A stretch of 64,000 nt of DNA from an uncultured Bacteroidales bacterium (GTDB taxonomy: Bacteria; Bacteroidota; Bacteroidia; Bacteroidales; Bacteroidaceae), in contig CACYOC010000001.1 of NCBI GenBank assembly GCA_902775975.1, positions 119,781 to 183,780 on the forward strand. The letters run 5' to 3'. Below are positions 25,815 through 36,400 of the stretch, piece by piece (position 1 is the stretch's first letter; each line of letters begins with the position of its first letter). The translations under genes were made by a program, and so were the position numbers. The notes beneath the pieces were generated by a model. That model saw only the letters and a program-made list of their open reading frames with translations, was not told the DNA's origin and did not search any database.

Positions 25815-28207
25815 AACAAACAAACTATCACCTTTTCGACTTCATGGACTTCTCCGACTTCCAGTCAGAGAGGGACGTTGCGAACGCGCCTGCCCCACAG
25901 CAGGAAGAGGCCCTGTGGAAAGCTTACGCACCCTCGAAGGTTGAGGAGCGCCACGGCGACATTATCGTCACCATCCCTTATCAAAAGCAGAAACGCCAAG
26001 AGGATATGGAGCCTGACACCACTGCTCCGCAGCAGTCGTTCGACCTCATCATCCGGGCCTACGAGCCCAACATCGTCCGCCTGTTCACCACGATGAACAA
26101 CGACGAAATGGTGGAAAGCGACGAGATGCTGCAGTTCTCCTCGGACGTCAAGCGAATTACCCTCCGTCTCGTAGGCTGCGACATTATCGCAGCAACCGGC
26201 AAGAAAGTCGCCACCATCGACCTCAGCGCCCCTGTGACAGACCACTGGAGCGACCTGCTGCCGGCACCCCAGCCAGCCCCTTTCATCACGTTCTACCCGG
26301 ACGGCGACGAGAACAAGGGTATTGCCTTGAGCGACGACCACTTCTCACCGCCCCGCTACGATGCTCTCCCCTTGGGCTTCGTAAGCCGAGGTTCTGTCTC
26401 GGCAACAGAACGCGCCACCATCAGCTTCCGCTGTGAACCTGACGAATGCTTTGTCGGTACAGGCGAGCGCTTCCGCAAGATGGACCTGAGCGGACAAACC
26501 TTCCAACTGAAGAACCAGGACGGACAGGGCGTCAACAACCGCCGCTGCTACAAGAACATTCCGTTCTACATGAGCAGCAGGATGTATGGCTGTTTCTACC
26601 ATACCAGCGACTACTGCAAACTGTCGTTAGCCGACCACAGCACACGCAGCGTACAGTTCCTGAACGACTACGCCACGCTGGACGTCTTCCTCATCGGCGG
26701 CGGAACACCGGAGGAGATACTGCACGGCTATCGCATGCTGACGGGATTTCCACCCATGCTGCCCGTCTGGAGCTTCGGCATCTGGATGAGCCGAATGACC
26801 TACTTCTCTGCCGATGAGGTGAACGACATCTGCGACCGGCTACGCAAGGAGCACTATCCCTGTGACGTCATTCATCTGGACACCGGCTGGTTCCGCACCG
26901 ACTGGCTCTGCGAGTGGAAGTTCAACCCCGAGCGATTCCCTGACCCCAAGGCTTTCATCCAGCGGCTGAAGCAGAACGGCTACAAGGTCAGCCTATGGCA
27001 ACTGCCTTACATTGCACAAGGTGCCGAACAACTGGAAGAAGCCAAGCGCAACAGGTATATATCAAGACCCTCCCCCCTGCCCCTCCCTTGCAGGGAAGGG
27101 AGTGAATACTCTCAAGACGAGATTTCTGCTCAAAATGAGACAGATGGGGATGATACTAACTACGCCCCTCTCTCACAGGGAGGGGACGGGGGAGGGTCCG
27201 AAGGCTCTGGCGGGTCCAACTTCTCTGCCCTCGACTATGCGGGCACCATAGACTTCACCTACGACAAGGCGACAGACTGGTATCAGCACCGGCTGCTGAA
27301 ACCCCTGCTCGACATGGGGGTGAAGTGTATCAAGACGGACTTTGGCGAGAACATCCACATGAACCACCAATACCACGCTGCCACGCCAGAGCGGTTGAAC
27401 AACATCTATGCCCTGCTCTACCAACGGGCAGCCTATGAGGTGACGAAGGAGGTGACGGGCGACGGTATCGTCTGGGCTCGTGCTGCCTGGGCAGGCTGTC
27501 AGCGCTATCCGCTACACTGGGGCGGCGACAGTGAGTCGTCGTGGGCAGGACTGGCAGGAAGTCTGAAAGGCGGTCTGCACTTCGGACTGTCGGGCTTTGC
27601 CTTCTGGAGTCACGACGTACCGGGATTCCACGCTACACCGGACTTCATGAACTCTCCCATCGACGAGAACGTCTATGTACGCTGGACACAATTCGGCGTA
27701 TTTACCAGTCACATGCGCTACCACGGCACCAGCAAACGGGAGCCTTGGCACTACCCCAACATTGCACCTATCGTGAAGAGGTGGTGGAAGCTACGCTACA
27801 AGCTGCTGCCCTACATCCTGGAGCAGAGCAAGGAGTGCTGTCAGACGGGTTACCCGATGGTGCGCGCCCTGCTGTTCCATCATCCTAACGACCGGCAGGT
27901 GTGGCATATTGACGACGAATACTATTTCGGCTCGGAATTCCTCGTCTGTCCCGTGATGAACAGCCGGAACCGCCGTGACCTTTACCTGCCCGAAGGACAA
28001 TGGATGAACTTCTTCACAGGTGAGCAACTGGAGGGAGGACGCTGGTACTACGACGTGGAGGTACCACTCGACCAGATGCCGGTGTTCGTACGTCCCGGAG
28101 CACGCATCAAGCTCTATCCTGACGAGGTGGACAGCACCGACGATATGGATATGAGCAAAGTCGTCACCCTGGAAATCACGAAAGACTACCAAGGAACTGA
28201 AATCTAA
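25811..28207 (+). CDS. GH31 family glycosidase (alpha-glucosidase/alpha-xylosidase type)
   Basis: 798 residues, no signal peptide, so probably cytoplasmic. The GH31 fold is clear: GTGERFRKMDLSG, MLPVWSFGIWMSR, HLDTGWF, nucleophile D510 in KTDFGE, acid/base D573 in GGDSESSW, SGFAFWSHDVPGF, then C-terminal beta domains. GH31 retains alpha-linked glucose or xylose. An extra stretch of about 50 residues (about 418-470) in the catalytic barrel is made of two opposed GC-rich palindromes; the flanking motifs are intact. The ATG overlaps the previous stop, and a sodium:sugar symporter gene follows 39 bp downstream, fitting uptake and intracellular cleavage of an oligosaccharide. Confidence 0.9.
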   Translation: MKQTNYHLFDFMDFSDFQSERDVANAPAPQQEEALWKAYAPSKVEERHGDIIVTIPYQKQKRQEDMEPDTTAPQQSFDLIIRAYEPNIVRLFTTMNNDEMVESDEMLQFSSDVKRITLRLVGCDIIAATGKKVATIDLSAPVTDHWSDLLPAPQPAPFITFYPDGDENKGIALSDDHFSPPRYDALPLGFVSRGSVSATERATISFRCEPDECFVGTGERFRKMDLSGQTFQLKNQDGQGVNNRRCYKNIPFYMSSRMYGCFYHTSDYCKLSLADHSTRSVQFLNDYATLDVFLIGGGTPEEILHGYRMLTGFPPMLPVWSFGIWMSRMTYFSADEVNDICDRLRKEHYPCDVIHLDTGWFRTDWLCEWKFNPERFPDPKAFIQRLKQNGYKVSLWQLPYIAQGAEQLEEAKRNRYISRPSPLPLPCREGSEYSQDEISAQNETDGDDTNYAPLSQGGDGGGSEGSGGSNFSALDYAGTIDFTYDKATDWYQHRLLKPLLDMGVKCIKTDFGENIHMNHQYHAATPERLNNIYALLYQRAAYEVTKEVTGDGIVWARAAWAGCQRYPLHWGGDSESSWAGLAGSLKGGLHFGLSGFAFWSHDVPGFHATPDFMNSPIDENVYVRWTQFGVFTSHMRYHGTSKREPWHYPNIAPIVKRWWKLRYKLLPYILEQSKECCQTGYPMVRALLFHHPNDRQVWHIDDEYYFGSEFLVCPVMNSRNRRDLYLPEGQWMNFFTGEQLEGGRWYYDVEVPLDQMPVFVRPGARIKLYPDEVDSTDDMDMSKVVTLEITKDYQGTEI
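27066..27200. repeat. Pair of opposed GC-rich palindromes inside the GH31 gene
   Basis: GACCCTCCCCCCTGCCCCTC ... (27066-27103) and its near reverse complement (27163-27200) flank a 60-bp stretch. All is read in frame as RPSPLPLPCREGSEYSQ ... YAPLSQGGDGGGSEG. It is the same element as in hemW and after 7981, 9061 and 10440. Confidence 0.82.
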
Positions 28208-28246
28208 TGTTTAATCTTTAATTCAAACAACGTGGAAAGTCACTAT

Positions 28247-29815
28247 ATGCAAAGCCTTGACTGGCTGATTTTAGCCATCTATTTCGTCGTGCTCATAGCC
28301 ATCGGACTATGGGCAAGTACCAAACGCAAGAAAGGTGGTTCGCTGTTCCTTGCCGAACACTCGCTGCGCTGGCACCACATCGGGTTCTCCATGTGGGGAA
28401 CGAACGTGGGACCATCCATGCTCATTGCCTCAGCGTCGGCAGGATTTACCACAGGTATCGTATCGGGCAACTACGCCTGGTACGCCTTCGTGTTCATCGC
28501 CTTGCTGGCCTTTGTCTTTGCGCCGCGCTATCTGGGTGCCAACATCCAGACGCTTCCTGAGTTCATGGGATTGCGCTTCGGACAATCGACCCGTAACATT
28601 CTGGCGTGGTACACCATTGTGACGGTCATCATCTCGTGGCTGGCACTGACACTCTTTGCCGGCGGCGTACTCATCCGTCAGGTGTTCGACATTCCGATGT
28701 GGTTGTCGGCACTGGTGCTGGTGCTCATTTCGGCGTTCTTCACCATGTTGGGAGGACTGAAGGCCGTAGCCTATACCAACGTCTATCAGATGGTACTGCT
28801 CATCGTGGTATCACTCGTCCTCGTCATTGTCGGACTGGACAAGGTAGGAGGTGTGTCGGCATTGGTGGACAAAGTGCCCAGCGACTACTGGGTGATGTTC
28901 AAACCCAACAGTGACGAGGCGTTCCCCTGGCTACCCATCCTGTTAGGCTATCCTGTTATGGGCGTATGGTTCTGGTGTACGGATCAGAGTATGGTACAAC
29001 CGGTGCTGGCTGCCAAGGATTTGCGCGAGGGACAGTTAGGTACCAACTTCACCGGTTGGCTGAAGATTCTCGACGTAGCATTATACATCCTGCCGGGAAT
29101 TCTCTGCTTTGCCCTGTATGGCGACACGCTGAAGAACCCCGACGAGGCTTATCTGACGATGGTGGAAAACCTCTTCCCTGTAGGAATGGTAGGACTGGTA
29201 TTTGCCGTACTGACCGCCTGTCTGGTATCGACCATCGGTTCAGCGCTGAACGCACTATCAACGGTGTTCACCATGGACGTCTATGTAAAGAACTTCAAGC
29301 CCGGAGCTCCACAGTGGGAAATCAATCTCGTAGGACGCGTGGTAGTGGTCATTGGTGCCTCGCTGGCCATCATTATGACGGTCGCCATTGACGCCATCCA
29401 GGGACTCAACCTGTTCAACGTGTTCCAATCGGTCTTGGGATTCATCGCACCACCTATGGCAGCAGTATTCCTCACGGGCATTTTCTGGCGTCGTACTACC
29501 ACCCGTGCCGCCAATTTCTGCCTGACGGTAGGCACTGTTTTCTGCCTCGGCATCGGAATCCTGTATCTCTGGCCACCCGAATGGCTTACCACGTGGCTGG
29601 CAAGTACAGGTACGACCCTGCCCCACTTCATGCTGCTGTCGTTCTACCTGTTCGTGATATTGGTAGTGTGTATGACCCTCATCTCGCTCACTGACAGCGA
29701 CAAGACGGAATACACCATACCGGAACCTGTTCACGAGAAATGGTCCAAGCTGGCCATCGGTCTATGGATTGCCCTCGCGGTAGTGATGGTGGGACTCTAT
29801 ATCTTCTTCAACTAA
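28247..29815 (+). CDS. Sodium:solute symporter (SSS/SGLT family)
   Basis: 522 residues from ATG 28247, which has GGAAAG 7 bp upstream; an in-frame GTG at 28232 is possible. About 13-14 membrane helices. Family markers: IGLWASTKRKKGGSLFLAEHS, MWGTNVGPSMLIASASAGF, ANIQTLPEFMGLRF and VSTIGSALNALSTVFTMDVY (sodium site region). The protein couples Na+ influx to uptake of sugars or similar solutes across the inner membrane. Placed between GH31 and GH127 genes, it is the likely importer for the sugar released by the locus, which has no SusC/D of its own here. Confidence 0.9.
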   Translation: MQSLDWLILAIYFVVLIAIGLWASTKRKKGGSLFLAEHSLRWHHIGFSMWGTNVGPSMLIASASAGFTTGIVSGNYAWYAFVFIALLAFVFAPRYLGANIQTLPEFMGLRFGQSTRNILAWYTIVTVIISWLALTLFAGGVLIRQVFDIPMWLSALVLVLISAFFTMLGGLKAVAYTNVYQMVLLIVVSLVLVIVGLDKVGGVSALVDKVPSDYWVMFKPNSDEAFPWLPILLGYPVMGVWFWCTDQSMVQPVLAAKDLREGQLGTNFTGWLKILDVALYILPGILCFALYGDTLKNPDEAYLTMVENLFPVGMVGLVFAVLTACLVSTIGSALNALSTVFTMDVYVKNFKPGAPQWEINLVGRVVVVIGASLAIIMTVAIDAIQGLNLFNVFQSVLGFIAPPMAAVFLTGIFWRRTTTRAANFCLTVGTVFCLGIGILYLWPPEWLTTWLASTGTTLPHFMLLSFYLFVILVVCMTLISLTDSDKTEYTIPEPVHEKWSKLAIGLWIALAVVMVGLYIFFN

Positions 29816-29861
29816 TGACAAAACAGCTTATCATACGTCTCTAAAGAAAGAACAAGAAAAT

Positions 29862-31931
29862 ATGAAAAACGTCCTCTTAATATGTTCAGCGTGTTGTTGT
29901 ATGGCAACAACCGCTACGGCTCAGGGACTGACCGACATGAGCCATAGCCAACAGGCCAAGATGCAGAATCTGCCGATGGGAGCCACTCAGTGGACGGGTG
30001 GCTTTTGGGCCGACCGTTTTAACGTCTTATCGACAACAGGCATCTGGTCTATGTGGGACACTTGGAACACGCCCTACGAAACGCTGGACGCCAACGGCAA
30101 GCACGGTAGCCATGGGTTCCGCAACTTCCAAGTGGCAGCAGGCACCGTCAAAGGCAAGCACCACGGGCCTCCCTTCCACGACGGAGATATGTATAAATGG
30201 TTAGAGGCGTGTGCGGCTGTCTATGCCGTAACGAAAGACCCGAAGCTGGACGCCCTGATGGACCAATTCATCGAGCAGGTGGCACTGGCACAGCGCGCCG
30301 ACGGCTACATCCATACGCCCGTGGTCATTTCGGAACGCAACCAAGGCATTGACTCGCACGCTGTGAAGGAGAATGCTGCCGGCATAGAAATAGGAAAAGA
30401 CCAGAAGCACGCCTTTGCCTCACGTCTGAACTTCGAGACTTACAACCTCGGACACCTCATCACCGCCGGTATCATCCATAAGCGGGCAACGGGCAAAACC
30501 ACGCTCTTCAACTGCGGAAAGAAGGCTGCCGACTTCCTCTATAACTTCCTGGCCAACGACGCAGCAGAACTCTCCCGCAACGCCATCTGCCCTTCTCATT
30601 ATATGGGAGCAGCAGAGATGTATCGAGAGACGGGAGACGAGAAATATCTCACTCTAGCTAAGGGACTTATCGCTATTCGCGACAGTGTTACTAATGGCGA
30701 GGACCACAATCAGGACCGCCATAAGTTCCGCGACCAATATGAGGCCATGGGGCACGCCGTTCGTGCCAACTACCTCTATGCCGGTGTGGCAGACCTCTAT
30801 GCCGAGACCGGCGAGGCGCAGCTGATGAAGAACCTCTCGGCCATCTGGAACGACATCGTGAACCATAAGATATACATCATGGGAGGCTGCGGTGCGCTGT
30901 ACGACGGTGTAAGCCCCGACGGCACTACCTACAACCAGCCCTCTATTCAGCAGATTCATCAGGCATACGGCCGACAGTTCCAGCTGCCACAGGAGTATGC
31001 TCACAACGAAATCTGTGCGCAGATTGGTATGATGCTGTTCTCGTGGCGTATGTTCCAGACCACCTGTGACCCACAGTATATTGACAACATTGAGAACGAG
31101 CTTTACAACGGCATTCTCTCGGGTGTCTCGCTGGACGGTAAGGACTACTTCTACACCGAAGCCCTGCGCCGTACCAAGGAGTATCCTTACGTGCTCCGCT
31201 GGCCTAAGCACCGCCAACGCTATATTACGTGCTTCTGCTGTCCGCCGAACACTCTGCGCACCCTCTGTGAAGCCCAGGAGTACGCCTACAGCATCAAAGG
31301 CGACACGCTTTGGGTGAACCTCTACGGACAGAACAGCCTGAAGACCAAGGACCTCGAGATTGAACAGGTCACGAACTACCCCTGGGACGGGAAGATCACG
31401 CTGACCATCAAGAAAGCCAAGAACCTGAAGAGCATTCGTATGCACATTCCCGGTTGGTCAACAGACGCGCAACTGAAGTTAAACGGACAGCCCATCTTGG
31501 CAGAGGCGTTGCGCGAACCCCGTAAATGGAAGAAGGGCGATGTCATAGAACTGAACCTTCCCATGCGTCCCCGCCTGATGGAAGCTAATCCCCTAGTGGA
31601 AGAGGCCAAGAACGAGATTGCCGTCATGCGTGGTCCTATCGTCTATTGTCTGGAAGGACAAGACATCAGCGGCAACCACCGCATCAACGATATTGCCATT
31701 CCTGCCGACGTTCAGTTTACGGAGTCCAAGGTCACGATAGAAGGTCACGAGATGATTGCCCTCGAAGCTGATGTTCCGCTGGTTAACAAAGACTCCTGGC
31801 GCAACGACGAACTGTATCGTGAACTGCGCCCCGTGAAGAACGAAAAGGTACACATCCGACTGATTCCCTACTACGCCTGGGACAACCGAGGCATCCAGGA
31901 CATGTCGCTCTGGCTCCCGCTGGCCCGGTAA
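29862..31931 (+). CDS. GH127-type beta-L-arabinofuranosidase (DUF1680 family)
   Basis: 689 residues with signal peptide (MKNVLLICSACCCMATTATA). The family signature is present: E383-I-C385 in HNEICAQIG and C459-C460 in CFCCPPN, which correspond to the Glu/Cys zinc ligands and catalytic Cys of HypBA1-type enzymes. FHDGDMYKWLEA and the (alpha/alpha)6 barrel precede them, and beta-sandwich domains follow. GH127/146 enzymes release beta-L-arabinofuranose from plant glycans. It is the last plus-strand gene of the glycan cluster. GH146 cannot be excluded without a phylogeny. Confidence 0.87.
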   Translation: MKNVLLICSACCCMATTATAQGLTDMSHSQQAKMQNLPMGATQWTGGFWADRFNVLSTTGIWSMWDTWNTPYETLDANGKHGSHGFRNFQVAAGTVKGKHHGPPFHDGDMYKWLEACAAVYAVTKDPKLDALMDQFIEQVALAQRADGYIHTPVVISERNQGIDSHAVKENAAGIEIGKDQKHAFASRLNFETYNLGHLITAGIIHKRATGKTTLFNCGKKAADFLYNFLANDAAELSRNAICPSHYMGAAEMYRETGDEKYLTLAKGLIAIRDSVTNGEDHNQDRHKFRDQYEAMGHAVRANYLYAGVADLYAETGEAQLMKNLSAIWNDIVNHKIYIMGGCGALYDGVSPDGTTYNQPSIQQIHQAYGRQFQLPQEYAHNEICAQIGMMLFSWRMFQTTCDPQYIDNIENELYNGILSGVSLDGKDYFYTEALRRTKEYPYVLRWPKHRQRYITCFCCPPNTLRTLCEAQEYAYSIKGDTLWVNLYGQNSLKTKDLEIEQVTNYPWDGKITLTIKKAKNLKSIRMHIPGWSTDAQLKLNGQPILAEALREPRKWKKGDVIELNLPMRPRLMEANPLVEEAKNEIAVMRGPIVYCLEGQDISGNHRINDIAIPADVQFTESKVTIEGHEMIALEADVPLVNKDSWRNDELYRELRPVKNEKVHIRLIPYYAWDNRGIQDMSLWLPLAR

Positions 31932-31952
31932 GATAAGAAAGAAGACAGAAGG

Positions 31953-32939
31953 TCAGTCCATGGGATAGCAGACGCCCCACTTGGCGCGAAGGTCATCCAT
32001 CAGTTGCATGATGTAGAGCGTTTCAGCGTGAGGCATCTCGCGGGGTTCCAGCAGACCGTCCTGCAAGGCTTGTCGACAGGCCGCGAACTGGTATTCATAA
32101 CCCGTAATCTGCCGGGGCACGGATATCTGTTTCACCAGCACACGGTCACGCTGATAGAGGGTGATGGTCTGTGGATTATTGATATTGTCTATCACGATAT
32201 TGGCATCTGACCCAGCGATGACGCCAGTATTGTCTCCTACGCACATGGCACTCGACTGCAGGTTGGCCACAATGCCATCTCCAAGTACCATCGTCACTGT
32301 ATTGGTCAAGTCCATACCCTCGTCGCTCTTGACGCAATGACCGTCGAGAGTGACGACAGGGGCATCGGTGAACATACGGACGAAGTTGAGGGCATAGACC
32401 CCGACGTCGAGCAGAGCACCGCCACAGAGGTCGGGACGAAAGATACGTTCCTTCTTCATCATCGGGTATGCCAGAGTAGCAGTGATGAGACGTGGCGTTC
32501 CTATGCGCCCTTCAGCTATCAGCTGGCGGACGATACCGACAGCAGGCTGATAGCGGGTCCAGATGGCTTCAGCGATGAACACTTTTCGCTCGTGAGCCAA
32601 GTTGATGATGTCCTTTGTCTGCCGGCAGTTCGCCATAAAGGTTTTCTCCACCAGACAGGGTTTGCCAGCCAGCAATGCCTGGCGCGTTACATCATAGTGG
32701 TGCGAGTGTGGTGTGGCAACATAGATTAAGTCCACTGTCGGGTCATTGATAACCTCAGCATAAGAGCCATAAGCCTTGGGCATGTTCCAGTTTTGGGCAA
32801 AAGCCTCAGCCTTCTCCAACGAGCGTGAGCCTATAGCATAGGCCTTGCAGTCCGTCATTCGGGTCAGCGTTCTGGCAGCTATCTGGGCTATCTTTCCTGC
32901 ACCAACGATACCGACGCACATTCTTCCTTTTTGATCCAT
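31953..32939 (-). CDS. Gfo/Idh/MocA-family oxidoreductase
   Basis: 328 residues from ATG 32939. The frame extends up to a TTG at 32972, but that lies inside a full -7 promoter box (32970-32977), so the downstream Met is the start. The Rossmann fold starts GIVGAGKIAQIAARTL, followed by IYVATPHSHH and LVEKTFMANCRQ, where the Lys of the family EKP-like motif is followed by T. The substrate is unknown, probably a sugar, cyclitol or trans-dihydrodiol analogue. It converges on the GH127 gene with a 21-bp gap. Confidence 0.87.
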   Translation of the reverse strand: MDQKGRMCVGIVGAGKIAQIAARTLTRMTDCKAYAIGSRSLEKAEAFAQNWNMPKAYGSYAEVINDPTVDLIYVATPHSHHYDVTRQALLAGKPCLVEKTFMANCRQTKDIINLAHERKVFIAEAIWTRYQPAVGIVRQLIAEGRIGTPRLITATLAYPMMKKERIFRPDLCGGALLDVGVYALNFVRMFTDAPVVTLDGHCVKSDEGMDLTNTVTMVLGDGIVANLQSSAMCVGDNTGVIAGSDANIVIDNINNPQTITLYQRDRVLVKQISVPRQITGYEYQFAACRQALQDGLLEPREMPHAETLYIMQLMDDLRAKWGVCYPMD

Positions 32940-32969
32940 AAGCCGTTTAGTATTTGTTTTTATCGTCTG

Positions 32970-32977
32970 CAAATTTA
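32970..32977 (-). promoter_or_regulatory. -7 promoter element of the Gfo/Idh gene
   Basis: On the minus strand it reads TAAATTTG followed by C. It predicts a start site near 32963 and a short leader of about 24 bases to ATG 32939, which decides the start codon. Confidence 0.65.
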
Positions 32978-33079
32978 TATAAAATTTTCGAGATTATAAG
33001 CCAGTCGAGATAAAAATGTGAACAAATATTCGCGATTTTTCCCTAAGATAATGTGCAAAAACAGTTTTCTTCCTTTTTT

Positions 33080-33111
33080 TTTGGCGAAAAGAAAACTTTT
33101 TCTTAATTTTG
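33080..33111 (+). promoter_or_regulatory. Complete Bacteroidota promoter for the LRR gene leader
   Basis: TTTG at 33080-33083, 20 bp, then TAATTTTG at 33104-33111, followed by C. The spacing and both boxes fit the Bacteroidota consensus. It predicts transcription from about 33119, leaving a leader of about 330 bases before the ATG at 33450. Confidence 0.8.
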
Positions 33112-33118
33112 CAACATC

Positions 33119-33449
33119 ACAACTTTAGTGAATACAACAAAAATAGTTATTAATCACAAAATGATATGCTTATGATATAGTAGAACTTAAAGACATATAG
33201 AAATAGAAGCGTTAGCTTATATTCTTGCTTTCAGACAAATTGGGGAATTTAGAAGAAAGCCGCAGGAGTAAAAGTTGATGCTCACGTCATGATATGGCGT
33301 GGGCTTTTACTCGTAATATGCGGCATAAGGTTATCCCCAATACCATCTGAAAGCGTAGACACAGTAATTAGTCCACGTTTTCTTTTTCTGTCTCCTTTCA
33401 ACTGACCTTTGGACTAAAACAATATGTTAAACTTAAAAACAAAAAAGAC
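33119..33449 (+). ncRNA. Long structured 5' leader with nested hairpin (33227-33354)
   Basis: No ORF. Five nested pairings are exact or nearly so: GCTTTCAGA 33227/TCTGAAAGC 33346; ATTGGGGA 33239/TCCCCAAT 33334; GCCGCA 33259/TGCGGC 33319; GAGTAAAAG 33266/CTTTTACTC 33304; GCTCACG 33280/CGTGGGC 33298. A further pair TAGTCCA 33369/TGGACTA 33410 lies 3'. The sequential in-register arms make a single long irregular hairpin. No T-run follows, so it is probably a cis-acting leader, though a processed ncRNA is possible. Junction lengths match the structure at 56517-56637. Not a riboswitch class I recognise. Confidence 0.75.
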
Positions 33450-36400
33450 ATGAAAAGACTATTAACATTAACCACCCTGCTGCTCCTTGCAATTGCCTCT
33501 TTTGCCCATGACTTTGAGGTTGACGGCATTTATTATGCAATTACATCTGCCACCGACAAGACAGTTGCTGTTTCATATCAGGGCAACAGTTCAGGCGAAT
33601 ACTCAAACGAGTATTCTGGCAGCATAGTGATTCCCGAGACAGTGGGGTATGATGATGTGACTTACGCAGTAACGAGTATCAAAGAAGCAGCTTTTGCCAA
33701 CTGTACAGAACTGGAATCTATCAGTATTCCCAATAGTGTGGTAACTATCGGTCGAGATGCTTTCAGCGGTACGGCATGGTATAACAACCAGCCAGATGGG
33801 GTTGTGTATGCAGGCAAAGTAGTATATTGCTATAAAGGCTCTATGCCTCAAAACACCTCTATCAAATTGCAAGATGGTACGGTAAGTATAGCCTATGCTG
33901 CTTTTGGAGCACAGACGAATTTGAATTATATTGAAATTCCCAATAGTGTGTTGTCGATAGCAGAATCAGCCTTTGGTGGTTGCACGGGACTAACCTCTAT
34001 CGTTCTAAGCAACAGCATGAAGGCCATAGAGAAATATACGTTTGATGGCTGTAATGGCTTGGAAACAGTAACTATACCAGAAGGAATTGAATACATTGAT
34101 ATTGCTGCTTTTAGAGGCTGTAGTAGATTGAGTTCGCTTAGTATTCCTAACAGCATGACATTTATCGGTCCAAGTTCATTTGAAAGTTGTTCCAAATTAT
34201 CTCAATTGGATTTAGGCAGTGGAGTAACCACTATCGCAGGAAATGCTTTTAATGGATGTGAACAGTTACAAACAGTGGAATTTCCTGCGACTTTAACCGC
34301 CATAGGAGAACGTGCCTTTTGCGGTACTGGATTAACTTCTGTGACTATACTAAATAATGTAACAACCGTCGACCAAGGTGCTTTTATGAACTGTAGTAGT
34401 TTGAAAACTGCTGTCTTGCCAGATAATATGAAAGACATTCCTAATAGTCTATTCCGTGACTGCAAGTCACTGACATCTGTTCAGTTTCCGAATAATGTAA
34501 AAACTATAGGAGACCAAACTTTCTATGGCTGTACTGCACTCACAACAATGGATATACCCGAGGGGATTACAACAATCGGGAAAAATGCTTTCTCTGGTTG
34601 TAAAAATCTTGCATCTGTAAAAATTCCTAACACAGTGGATGAAATAGGGAATAGTGCATTTGGTGGTTGCGCAAGTTTAACCTCTATCGCCCTTCCTGAT
34701 GGTTTGACAGTTATCAGAGATGGTGTGTTTGCTGCTTGCACGGGATTAACCTCCATTGAAATACCTTCATCTGTAACGATGATTGGCTCTGAAGCGTTTG
34801 CAGGATGTATAGGATTTACTGAATTTGAAATTCCCAGCCAAATAAATTCTTTTGGGCGTGCTGTATTCTCTGGGTGTACGGGTCTTACCTCAATAACATT
34901 ACCACAAGGCGTTACCAATATAACCGAAGAAATGTTTGGTGGATGTACCAATTTGTCATCAGTGACTATCCCTAATAGTGTTCAGGGCATCGGACGTTGG
35001 GCTTTTTCTGGTTGCAGCAGTCTCCAGTCTATCAATCTACCAGAGGGAGTAAAATCAATATCTGATGGCGCATTTATGTATAGTGGTTTGAAATCAATTA
35101 ATCTTCCCAACAGTTTGACATATATTGGTGAAAACGCTTTTTCACAATGTTCCAATCTGCTACAGATAACTATTCCTAAGAGCGTTAGCTGGATTGGTTA
35201 CAATGTGTTTGTTGGCTGTCCAAGTCTTGAGACAATATATTGTAATATAGTATCTCCAACAAGTTCCACAAGGGCAGGCTTTGACCAGAGTGTTTATAAA
35301 GATGCTGCATTATATGTGCCTAATGGAACGAGAGAGAAATATCTTGCTTTGGATGGCTGGAAAAACTTCGTTAGGATAAGGGACGTAGAGCCTTCTACTG
35401 ACAACGTCCTCGCATTGAGCAATTTTGAGACCTATGCAGGCAAACAGATAGTATTGCCGATAGAAATGAATAATACGGCTAATATTACAGCTTTCCAGTT
35501 TGACCTCTACTTGCCAGATGGTGTGACAATTGCGAAAGATGAGGATAATGAGTATATTATTGACCTCAGCGATAGAGCCACAAAGTCACATAGCATATCA
35601 TTCAGCCAGCAGGCTGACGGCGCTATGCGTTTGATATGTACATCTATGTCAAGTACCGCATTCAAAGGAAATTCCGGCTCAATAGTGAACATAACACTTG
35701 ACGTGGCACCAGAAATGTCAAAAGGCGATTACATTATAAAAGTAAGGGATATAGAACTTTCTGACGGCACACCATATAATCCATTGGACATAAAGGCTAC
35801 GCTGACAGTAAAGACATATTCTCCTGGCGATACCGACGGCAACGGTAAGGTGACGGTGAATGATGCTGTGTGTATCATCAACTATATCCTCGGCACACCA
35901 GGTGAAGGCTTCGTAGAAGAAGCAGCAGACCTCGACGGCAACGGAGAGATAACGGTGAATGACGTTGTGATACTCATCAATGATTTCATTCTCGGAGGCA
36001 ATAGCCAGAACAGCCTCTACCTCAACCTCGAACAGGTGGCTACTGCTGATGAGGATTATCTCTACATAAACGATATAAACATGAAGGCAGGCGAGACACG
36101 TGAGGTGGAGGTTTATATGAACACAGCCCGCACGGATATACAGGGCTTACAGTGCGACATATATCTGCCAGAAGGCATAGAGTTCGTATATGAAGAGGAC
36201 GGTGGCGAGAGATATTATGCAGAGGCAGGAGGCAGGGCAGCACGCTCACATAGCGTGGCTGCAAAGGTGCAGGCTGACGGAGCCCTGAGAGTGGTAGAGA
36301 CAAGTACCTCTGGTGCCAAGTTCAAGGATAACGACCAGGCAGTGTTTGTATTCCAAATCAAAGCCAAGGATGATATGCCAGCTGGCAATGCAGAGATAAA

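Noticed and set aside
26385-26403. GCCGAG-GTTCTGT-CTCGGC in GH31 as another hairpin-family member
   Set aside because: Stem of six and a fitting loop, but the evidence is thinner than for the other five; left out of the count.
33700-35200. Regular repeats resembling a CRISPR-like array
   Set aside because: The periodicity is that of LRR codons (about 69 bp) with diverged units; it is protein-coding repetition.
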